Below, piece after piece: positions 16,757 through 22,650 of a DNA stretch of 23,194 nt; positions within the stretch are counted from its first letter, which is position 1; each line of letters starts with the position of its first letter. The translations under genes were made by a program, and so were the position numbers. Source of the DNA: Sodaliphilus sp050873765. Its GTDB lineage: Bacteria > Bacteroidota > Bacteroidia > Bacteroidales > Muribaculaceae. The stretch lies in NCBI GenBank assembly GCA_050873765.1, contig JBNMJK010000042.1, positions 1-23,194 on the forward strand, in the 5' to 3' direction. Under the pieces are notes generated by a model, which made no database searches, was not told where the DNA came from, and saw only the letters and a program-made list of their open reading frames with translations.

Positions 16757-16764
16757 CAAAAATA
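16757..16764 (-). promoter_or_regulatory. Candidate -7 box of the ATPase gene
   Basis: Minus-strand TATTTTTG matches TAnnTTTG. It lies directly against palindromic repeat B, which would therefore cover the -33 region and upstream DNA. Leader to the ATG at 16730 is about 22 nt. Confidence 0.5.
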
Positions 16765-16832
16765 GTAAAAAATGCGATTATAACCGTAAAATTAACGTTA
16801 ATTCTGCGGTTACAACCGTATTTTTTACGTTT
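16765..16832. repeat. Palindromic repeat, copy B
   Basis: Sixty-eight bases identical to 15519-15586 except one C-to-T change (16819), same orientation, offset 1246 bp. The outermost bases of the palindrome (AAACG on the left in copy A) are changed here. It sits immediately upstream of the ATPase -7 box. Confidence 0.95.
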
Positions 16833-16867
16833 TTAATAGAATATACACATATAGTGATGTCAAAATT

Positions 16868-16978
16868 AAATGGGTGTGTGATGGAGCCAATGCAGGCGTG
16901 AATGATGTAGCCTTCACACCAAAGCTACACCCATTTGTCTTCAAGGCTACACATTAGTGGAAAAGGCTACACATTTTT
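16868..16978. repeat. Nested inverted repeat with GCTACAC direct repeats
   Basis: Outer arms AAATGGGTGT (16868-16877) and ACACCCATTT (16927-16936) are perfect. Inner arms GGCGTGAA (16895-16902) and TTCACACC (16913-16920) pair with one G·T. Then AAGGCTACACATT occurs twice (16943-16955 and 16963-16975). It ends in a T-tract. It lies upstream of the DUF285 gene and could be a terminator or a small structured RNA; function unknown. Confidence 0.7.
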
Positions 16979-16993
16979 TATTATGGAAAACAT

Positions 16994-17001
16994 TATTTTT
17001 G
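16994..17001 (+). promoter_or_regulatory. Candidate -7 box of the DUF285 surface-protein gene
   Basis: TATTTTTG matches TAnnTTTG and gives a leader of about 80 nt to the ATG at 17085. No exact -33 TTTG. Confidence 0.45.
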
Positions 17002-17084
17002 CCAATAATAGTGATTGAGTAGTATTTTATTTTAGAGTATGTATAATTAATTGATATAATAACCAAAAAAACCTATTTTACTTA

Positions 17085-18857
17085 ATGAAAAAAAATCCAA
17101 GAATCTTACTGACGCTGATGGCACTGATGTGCATATCGGTATGGAGCACTTTAGCCACGGCAGGCACACTTGAGGCCTACGCCGTGTTAGATATTGATAA
17201 GGATAGCTGCGCCACGCTCACCTTCAGATACGACGACGCCAAACCAGCTGGTGCTTATGGTATAGCAAGCGGCAGCGAAAATTTCCCTGCGTGGAGCGAA
17301 AAGGCTTCCACTATAAGCAAAGTGGTGTTTGATAGCAGTTTTGCCCAGGCACGCCCCACCACATGTTTTAGTTGGTTTGAATATTTCAGTAAACTGACAG
17401 AAATCATAGGAATAGAAAACCTCAACACCAGCGAGGTGACCAATATGAGTTTAATGTTTGAAGGTTGTTCTTCTCTCACTTCGCTCGACGTGAGCCATTT
17501 CGACACTCGCAACGTGACGGATATGAGCTATATGTTTATGGATTGTGGTCTGCTTACTTCGCTCGACGTGAGCCATTTCAACACGGAGAAAGTGCAGAAT
17601 ATGCGTTTCATGTTTTACAATTGCTTCAATGTAGGGGCTCTTGATGTGAGTGGATTCGACACACGTAATGTGACTGATATGAGCCGTATGTTTTGTTATT
17701 GTGTATGTATCAAATCACTCGATGTGAGCCATTTCGATACTCGTAAAGTAACGGATATGAGCTATATGTTTATGAATTGCTCTTTCACTTCGCTCGACGT
17801 GAGCCGCTTCTCTACTCGCAATGTGACTGATATGAGCCACATGTTTGATATGTGCCTATGGCTCAAAAAGATAGATTTGTCGAGTTTCGATACACAAAAT
17901 GTAACGAATATGTCGTGTATGTTTTATAGTTGCTTTAGTTTATCCACGGCTTATGTGAGTGATGGTTTTGTGACTGCTGCTGTTACAAAGGATTCTGAAA
18001 TGTTTAGAGAATGTACGGTGCTCAAGGGCGCGGTAAGTTTTGATGGCGAAAATATAGGGAAGAATCGTGCCAACTATGTGAATGGCTATTTCACCAAATT
18101 AGTGGGTACTCTTGGCGGCGAGAAGATAGGCGCCACAGGTGAGGTGCTCACCGCTACCGACAGTCTTGTCTTTTCCGATGCAAAAGATTTTGTGCCGCGT
18201 GAGGCTTTCCGTGCCGCAAACCTTTCTTATGGCCGCACTTTGCCATCGGCTGGTGAATGGAGCACACTTTGCCTGCCGTTTAAGGTGGATATGAGCGGTC
18301 AAAACTTCCGTGCTTTCACGCTGCTTTCTGCCACCGGCACGGCAGTCACACTTCAAGAACTTACCACCCAAATTCCTGCCGGCAACCCCGTTATCATCAA
18401 GATGAACGACGACGCTCAAGATATATCGCTCTTCTATACCGACACTGAGATTGTGGACAGAGTGGCCGATGGCTCTACTACCACAGGCGGCGACTATGGG
18501 CTGATTGGCGTTTTCGCCAAAAAAGAGTTCGCCAAAGCCACCGATAACCACTGCTTCATTCAGCAGGGCGGCTATTTGATGAATCCAGCCAAAACGCTTG
18601 AGCAGTCAATCCATTCTACGGTGGAGCTTCCAGCCTACCATGCCTATATGCAGGAGACAGCGCCGCTGACGAGCGAAGCCAAAATGTTCAGCCTCGAAAT
18701 AGACAGAGTGCCCACTTCGGTCGAAGAAGTGGAAGTGGCTCCCGCCACGCTCAAGACCGTGTATTTCGATCTTCAGGGCCGTAGGCTGAACGGGCCTCAA
18801 AAAGGCTTTAACATAGTGAAACAGGGCGGCAAAGCCATCAAGATATTCCTCGAATAA
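17085..18857 (+). CDS. DUF285 (BspA-like) leucine-rich repeat surface protein
   Basis: A 590-residue protein. Residues 1-26 form a signal peptide (KKNPRILLTLMALMCISVW...ATA). Residues about 108-290 hold seven or eight repeats of 23-26 residues with the DUF285 signature 'LDVSHFDTRNVTDMSYMF', in which Met-Phe and a Cys (MFMDC, MFYNC, MFCYC) recur. Residues 345-545 form a β-rich domain without repeats (for example TLCLPFKVDMSGQNFRAF), of a kind often found in Prevotella and Muribaculaceae surface proteins. The end (TVYFDLQGRRLNG...GFNIVKQGGKAIKIFLE) is the short 'DLQGRR...G.YIV..GKK..I' tail common in these bacteria, related in form to T9SS sorting tails. Likely secreted or surface-exposed; the binding partner is unknown. 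It has its own -7 box and a strong terminator, so it is probably transcribed alone. Confidence 0.9.
   Translation: MKKNPRILLTLMALMCISVWSTLATAGTLEAYAVLDIDKDSCATLTFRYDDAKPAGAYGIASGSENFPAWSEKASTISKVVFDSSFAQARPTTCFSWFEYFSKLTEIIGIENLNTSEVTNMSLMFEGCSSLTSLDVSHFDTRNVTDMSYMFMDCGLLTSLDVSHFNTEKVQNMRFMFYNCFNVGALDVSGFDTRNVTDMSRMFCYCVCIKSLDVSHFDTRKVTDMSYMFMNCSFTSLDVSRFSTRNVTDMSHMFDMCLWLKKIDLSSFDTQNVTNMSCMFYSCFSLSTAYVSDGFVTAAVTKDSEMFRECTVLKGAVSFDGENIGKNRANYVNGYFTKLVGTLGGEKIGATGEVLTATDSLVFSDAKDFVPREAFRAANLSYGRTLPSAGEWSTLCLPFKVDMSGQNFRAFTLLSATGTAVTLQELTTQIPAGNPVIIKMNDDAQDISLFYTDTEIVDRVADGSTTTGGDYGLIGVFAKKEFAKATDNHCFIQQGGYLMNPAKTLEQSIHSTVELPAYHAYMQETAPLTSEAKMFSLEIDRVPTSVEEVEVAPATLKTVYFDLQGRRLNGPQKGFNIVKQGGKAIKIFLE
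17412..17960 (+). repeat. DNA-level repeats inside the DUF285 gene
   Basis: The 16-mer TCGCTCGACGTGAGCC occurs exactly at 17481, 17559 and 17790. A 24-mer starting ACGGATATGAGCTATATGTT is identical at 17517-17540 and 17751-17774. The unit is about 70-78 bp and encodes one leucine-rich repeat. Such identity allows gain or loss of units by recombination. Confidence 0.9.
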
Positions 18858-18884
18858 TTATAAGCAAACTTTCGTGGTTAAATG

Positions 18885-18927
18885 ATGGGTGGAATACTCT
18901 ACATGAAGTTATTCCACCCATTTTTTT
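18885..18927 (+). terminator. Intrinsic terminator after the DUF285 gene
   Basis: Perfect 12-bp arms ATGGGTGGAATA (18885-18896) and TATTCCACCCAT (18910-18921) with a 13-nt loop and a run of seven Ts (18921-18927), 27 nt past the stop. Confidence 0.92.
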
Positions 18928-18988
18928 ATGCTTATTTTTAGATACTCCAGAAGGCTATTCATAATATATTGTGTAACAAAAAATTACG

Positions 18989-19077
18989 TCTGACACCGAA
19001 ATTTTTTTAGCTGAAAATGGGTCTGACACCGAAATTTTTTTAGCCGAAAATGGGCCTGACACCGAAATTTTTCAGCC
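18989..19077. repeat. 33-bp tandem repeat, 2.7 copies
   Basis: Unit starting TCTGACACCGAAATTTTTTT: copy 1 is 18989-19021, copy 2 is 19022-19054 (one base different, T to C, in the AGCTGAAAATGGG part), and copy 3 is partial, 19055-19077 (first base C, shorter T-run). It is non-coding and lies between a terminator and the polyferredoxin promoter. Unlike a CRISPR there are no unique spacers. Confidence 0.95.
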
Positions 19078-19162
19078 ATTATCATCTATTTTTTAGCCAA
19101 AACAGGTGCAAAAATGTGATGGATTTTTTAATGTGGGGGTAGATGTATTCAGGTTTTTTATG

Positions 19163-19170
19163 TAGATTTG
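19163..19170 (+). promoter_or_regulatory. Candidate -7 box of the polyferredoxin / aldo-keto reductase operon
   Basis: TAGATTTG matches TAnnTTTG. Its last three bases are the TTG (19168-19170) that could be mistaken for a start codon, so translation must begin downstream, at the ATG 19192. The leader would be about 18 nt. Confidence 0.55.
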
Positions 19171-19191
19171 CGAAAAGAAAAAAAGTTTGTT

Positions 19192-20676
19192 ATGCTACGT
19201 AAAATAAGAATAGCGCTGGCTTCGGTGTGCTATGTGCTGATAACGGTGCTGCTGCTCGACTTCACGGGAGCCACATATCATTGGTTTGGCTGGCTCACCA
19301 AAATCCAGTTTCTACCTGCTGTGTTGGCCCTTAATGTGGTGGTGATAGTGGCGCTGCTGCTGCTCACGCTGGTGTTTGGGCGTGTGTATTGCTCTGTGAT
19401 ATGCCCTCTTGGGGTGATGCAGGATGTGGTTTCGTGGCTTCATGGCCTACGGAAGAAAAACCGCTTCACCTACAGCAAGCCCAAAAATTGGCTCCGCTAC
19501 GCTATGCTTGCCCTGCTCGTGGTGGGCGTGGCGCTTGGAATAGGGGCAATCGTTACGCTTCTTTCGCCTTACGGCACCTATGGCACCATAGTGGGCGACC
19601 TGCTTCAGCCGCTCTACATCTGGTGTAACAACGGCATGGCCGCCATAGCCGAGCATTACGATAGCTACGCCTTTTATAGCAAAGATGTGTGGATTAAGAG
19701 TGTGCCTGTGCTGGTGTGTGCAGTGGCGCTGTTTGTGGCCATCTTTGTGCTGGCCTGGCGCGGTGGCCGCACCTACTGTGGCACCATTTGCCCAGTGGGT
19801 ACGCTTCTTGGTTTTGTGGCACGTTTTTCGTGGCTGAAAGTACATTTCAATACCGAAAAGTGCAAGAATTGCGGCCTTTGCACCAAGAATTGCAAGGCTT
19901 CCTGTATCGATTTCAAGAGCCACAAGGTGGACTACACCCGATGTGTGACTTGTGGCGACTGTGTGGCTAAATGTGGCTTTGGAGCATTGACCTATGCCCA
20001 TGCCCCATCTAAAAACAATGAACCAGTCCACACCACTGCTGCAAATACCGACACCACGCGCCGCGCCATTCTTGTAGGGGCGGCTGTGATTGGCGCTGAA
20101 GCGGCTATGGGCAAACTGAAGAAGGTGGATGGCGGCATGACTGTGCTCGACGACAGAATCACTCCGCCACGCCACGTCACCCCCACTCCTCCTGGCTCAC
20201 TGAGCGTTCACAATTTAGAGCAGCGCTGCGTGGGTTGCCAGCTTTGCATTTCAAAGTGTCCCAATGATGTGCTTCGCCCGTCGGCCGACTTAAATAGGCT
20301 GATGCAGCCCGAAATGAACTTCGACCGTGGTTTCTGTCGCCCGGAGTGCACGATGTGTTCACACGTGTGCCCTGCCGGAGCCATTCAGCCCATCAGTGTG
20401 GCCGACAAGTCGAGCACGCAGATAGGCCATGCAGTGTGGCGCAGAAAATACTGTGTGCCCCTTACCGACAAGGTGGACTGTGGCAACTGTGCCCGCCACT
20501 GCCCCACCGGAGCCATTCAGATGGTGCCCAGCGACCCTGCCGACGACACTTCATTTGAAATACCGGTGGTGAACACAGAAAAGTGCATTGGCTGTGGGTC
20601 GTGTGAATATGTGTGTCCGGCACGGCCACACGCTGCCATATATGTAGAAGGTCACGAATCTCATAAAATGTTATAG
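19192..20676 (+). CDS. Membrane-bound polyferredoxin, NapH/NapG-like fusion
   Basis: A 494-residue protein from the ATG at 19192; the frame opens at a TTG at 19168, but that codon is part of the promoter. The N-terminal half is NapH-like: four hydrophobic segments (about 7-26, 38-63, 101-123, 170-188) and two CxxxCP loops, C67/C71 and C196/C200. A pair of [4Fe-4S] motifs follows at C224-C234 and C251-C261. At 288-306 a twin-arginine plus hydrophobic stretch (TTRRAILVGAAVIGAEAAMG) resembles the Tat signal that begins NapG. After it come four more clusters, at C346-C356, C382-C393, C430-C437 (with C421) and C465-C475. This suggests a fused NapH-NapG type quinol-oxidising electron carrier with about six [4Fe-4S] clusters. 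Its stop is 2 nt before the start of the aldo/keto reductase, the likely partner. No nitrate reductase gene is nearby, so a role in nitrate reduction is not implied. Confidence 0.9.
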   Translation: MLRKIRIALASVCYVLITVLLLDFTGATYHWFGWLTKIQFLPAVLALNVVVIVALLLLTLVFGRVYCSVICPLGVMQDVVSWLHGLRKKNRFTYSKPKNWLRYAMLALLVVGVALGIGAIVTLLSPYGTYGTIVGDLLQPLYIWCNNGMAAIAEHYDSYAFYSKDVWIKSVPVLVCAVALFVAIFVLAWRGGRTYCGTICPVGTLLGFVARFSWLKVHFNTEKCKNCGLCTKNCKASCIDFKSHKVDYTRCVTCGDCVAKCGFGALTYAHAPSKNNEPVHTTAANTDTTRRAILVGAAVIGAEAAMGKLKKVDGGMTVLDDRITPPRHVTPTPPGSLSVHNLEQRCVGCQLCISKCPNDVLRPSADLNRLMQPEMNFDRGFCRPECTMCSHVCPAGAIQPISVADKSSTQIGHAVWRRKYCVPLTDKVDCGNCARHCPTGAIQMVPSDPADDTSFEIPVVNTEKCIGCGSCEYVCPARPHAAIYVEGHESHKML

Positions 20677-20678
20677 CT

Positions 20679-22154
20679 ATGGACAATACATCAAATAGCA
20701 ACAATAAGAATAAGAAGAACACGTTGTTCAGCCGCCGCTCATTTCTGAAAGGACTGGGCATAGGCACGGCTGCTGTGGCGGCGCCCTCCATCGTGAGTTG
20801 CGCCAAGGATAACAGCACCGACGGCGAGCAAGAGCCGCCTGTGGGCAAAATGACCTACCGCACCCAGCCCACTACGGGCGACAAGGTGTCGATTTTAGGC
20901 TATGGCATGATGCGCCTTCCCACTAAAAACGACCACATAGGTGAGCGTCAGAATGGTGAGGGTGAAATTGACCAGGATATGGTGAACAGGCAGGTGGATT
21001 ACGCTTTGGAGCATGGACTGAACCTGTTCGACACTTCACCGGTGTATTGCAAGGGACTGAGTGAAAAGGCGCTCGGCGCTGCCCTGTCAAGGCACGACCG
21101 CAAGCAGTATTTCATTTCCACCAAAATGAGCAATATGCACGAGTATTCGCGTGAGGCGTCGATTGCCATGTTTGAGAAATCGCTTGCCGACTTGCGCACC
21201 GACCATATCGACTATTATCTGTGGCACAACATAGGCGGTGACCGCCCAGAAGACGGACTTGACGCTATGGGGCTGTTTGAGGCGCGCTTCATCAATAATG
21301 GCATCATGGATTTTCTCAACCAGAAAAAGAAGGAGGGTGTGATCCGTAACCTTGGATTCTCATATCATGGCGATGTGGCCATTTTCGACCACGCGCTGAA
21401 GTTGCACGACCAGGGTAAGGTGAAATTCGACTTTGTGCTCATCGAGCTCAATTACCTCGACTGGAAGCATGCCAAGGAAATCAACGACTATAACACGAAT
21501 GCCCAGTATTTGTATGGTGAAATTGAAAAACGTGGGCTGATGGCTTTCGTGATGGAGCCTTTGCTTGGCGGACGGCTGAGCAATTTGCCCGACAAGCTGG
21601 TGGCGCAGCTCAAGCAGCGCGACCCCGACCACTCCGTGGCTTCATGGGCTTTCCGCTATGCGGCATCGCACAAGAATGTGCTGTGTGTGCTCTCTGGCAT
21701 GACCTATATGGAGCATTTGAAAGACAATCTGCGCACCTACTGTCCGCTCCACCCGCTCACCGAGGCTGAGATGCGATTCCTCGACGAGGACATCTCCAAG
21801 CAGATAGTGGGCTACAACACCATTCCGTGCAACGACTGCAAATACTGTATGCCCTGCCCTTACGGTATCGACATTCCCGGCATATTTGTGCACTACAACA
21901 AGTGCCTCAGCGCAGAGAATGTGGTGAAAAGCAAGCGCGACCGGCATTATGAGCAGGCGCGCCGGGCATTCCTCATAGGCTACGACCGCAGCGTGCCACG
22001 CTTGCGCCAGGCCGACCACTGCATTGGCTGCGGCAAATGTGTGAGCTCATGCCCACAGCGAATCCGTATTCCCGACGAGATGCAGCGCATCAGCCGCTAT
22101 GTGGAAGCCATCAAGCAGCACAAAGATGCCACCGAGCAGGAAGCCGATTCATGA
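20679..22154 (+). CDS. Tat-exported aldo/keto reductase lipoprotein with C-terminal 4Fe-4S clusters
   Basis: A 491-residue protein. It begins with a twin-arginine signal, SRRSFLKG at 18-25, a hydrophobic stretch and a lipobox-like SIVSC with Cys41, so it is probably exported folded and lipid-anchored. Residues about 65-375 are the aldo/keto reductase barrel. The tetrad can be read as D118 and Y123 (FDTSPVYCKG), K149 (FISTKMS) and H183 (YYLWHNIG). The C-terminal part carries two [4Fe-4S] motifs, C384-C387-C390-(P)C393-P and C448-C451-C454-C458-P. The family with this tail is common in anaerobes, usually cytoplasmic; the Tat signal makes this one extracytoplasmic. It starts 2 nt after the polyferredoxin stop, so the two are co-transcribed and the membrane ferredoxin is the obvious electron source. 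The substrate is unknown. Confidence 0.93.
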   Translation: MDNTSNSNNKNKKNTLFSRRSFLKGLGIGTAAVAAPSIVSCAKDNSTDGEQEPPVGKMTYRTQPTTGDKVSILGYGMMRLPTKNDHIGERQNGEGEIDQDMVNRQVDYALEHGLNLFDTSPVYCKGLSEKALGAALSRHDRKQYFISTKMSNMHEYSREASIAMFEKSLADLRTDHIDYYLWHNIGGDRPEDGLDAMGLFEARFINNGIMDFLNQKKKEGVIRNLGFSYHGDVAIFDHALKLHDQGKVKFDFVLIELNYLDWKHAKEINDYNTNAQYLYGEIEKRGLMAFVMEPLLGGRLSNLPDKLVAQLKQRDPDHSVASWAFRYAASHKNVLCVLSGMTYMEHLKDNLRTYCPLHPLTEAEMRFLDEDISKQIVGYNTIPCNDCKYCMPCPYGIDIPGIFVHYNKCLSAENVVKSKRDRHYEQARRAFLIGYDRSVPRLRQADHCIGCGKCVSSCPQRIRIPDEMQRISRYVEAIKQHKDATEQEADS

Positions 22155-22179
22155 GATAGATATGAAATGATAATGAGCA

Positions 22180-22212
22180 GTGCCAAATCACATATTATTT
22201 GCGGTTTGGCAC
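22180..22212 (+). terminator. Weak hairpin after the aldo/keto reductase gene
   Basis: Arms GTGCCAAA (22180-22187) and TTTGGCAC (22205-22212) with a 17-nt loop, 25 nt past the stop. Only a mixed T/C stretch follows, so termination is plausible but not strong. The right arm can also pair with a second GTGCCAAA at 22264-22271. Confidence 0.5.
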
Positions 22213-22248
22213 AGCTCCTTATATCTCCTATTTTCATGATTTTACATC

Positions 22249-22294
22249 AATAAGTTCGGATTTGTGCCAAATTTTACATTTTTCCGAACTTATT
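22249..22294. repeat. Inverted repeat with 12-bp perfect arms
   Basis: AATAAGTTCGGA (22249-22260) and TCCGAACTTATT (22283-22294) enclose 22 nt that includes GTGCCAAA. There is no T-tract after it. Function unknown. Confidence 0.9.
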
Positions 22295-22483
22295 AGTGTT
22301 GTTACACCACTGTTTCATTAGTAAACGCCCAATCTTTTTAGTAGATTTTGAATGACTCCTTCGTAGAATTTTTGTATATTACATAAATATAATCACATAA
22401 AACCGATATAAATATCCAAATTCACCGCATACCCAGCCAAAATGATGAAAAATCCGCAGTTTTGGATGGTGCTATAGTAGGGG

Positions 22484-22499
22484 ACGTGGCATGCCACGT
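22484..22499. repeat. 16-bp perfect palindrome ACGTGGCATGCCACGT
   Basis: Self-complementary over all 16 bases and GC-rich in an AT-rich intergenic stretch, preceded by AGTAGGGG. It resembles the core of a REP-like dispersed element or an operator. Confidence 0.9.
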
Positions 22500-22613
22500 A
22501 TGTCTGGGGGTGAAAGGTAACGTTATTGTTTATCACGGGCTAAAACTCAAATATCTAATCTTCCGATTTTATCGGGTGGGCCGTGTGTTTTTTCTGTTTT
22601 AGGTGTCACTTAT

Positions 22614-22645
22614 TTTGCAGATGGGCGTAAGTTGCAGTAACTTTG
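22614..22645 (+). promoter_or_regulatory. Consensus promoter of the GH3-family gene
   Basis: TTTG (22614-22617), 20 nt, TAACTTTG (22638-22645): a full match to the Bacteroidota -33/-7 consensus. Transcription would begin at about 22649-22652, at or just before the ATG at 22651, so the mRNA would be leaderless or nearly so. Confidence 0.7.
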
Positions 22646-22650
22646 CCGTG

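Larger units (their letters stand above)
16731..17084. other. 354-bp intergenic region with ATPase promoter, repeat B, structured element and promoter of next gene
   Basis: No gene. In order it holds a minus-strand -7 box (16757-16764), palindromic repeat B (16765-16832), a nested inverted repeat with GCTACAC direct repeats (16868-16978), and a plus-strand -7 box (16994-17001). Confidence 0.75.
18858..19191. other. 334-bp intergenic region with terminator, tandem repeat and promoter
   Basis: No gene. Holds the DUF285 gene terminator, the 33-bp tandem repeats and the -7 box of the redox operon. Confidence 0.8.
22155..22650. other. 496-bp intergenic region with inverted repeats and GH3 promoter
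   Basis: No gene on either strand. Holds the GTGCCAAA hairpin (22180-22212), a 12-bp-arm hairpin (22249-22294), a 16-bp perfect palindrome (22484-22499) and a consensus promoter (22614-22645). Confidence 0.75.

Noticed and set aside
18989..19077. CRISPR array
   Set aside because: The 33-bp units abut directly with no unique spacers, and there are no cas genes.
19168..19191. TTG start codon for the polyferredoxin
   Set aside because: The TTG is the last part of the TAGATTTG -7 box; the ATG at 19192 gives a normal start before the first membrane segment.
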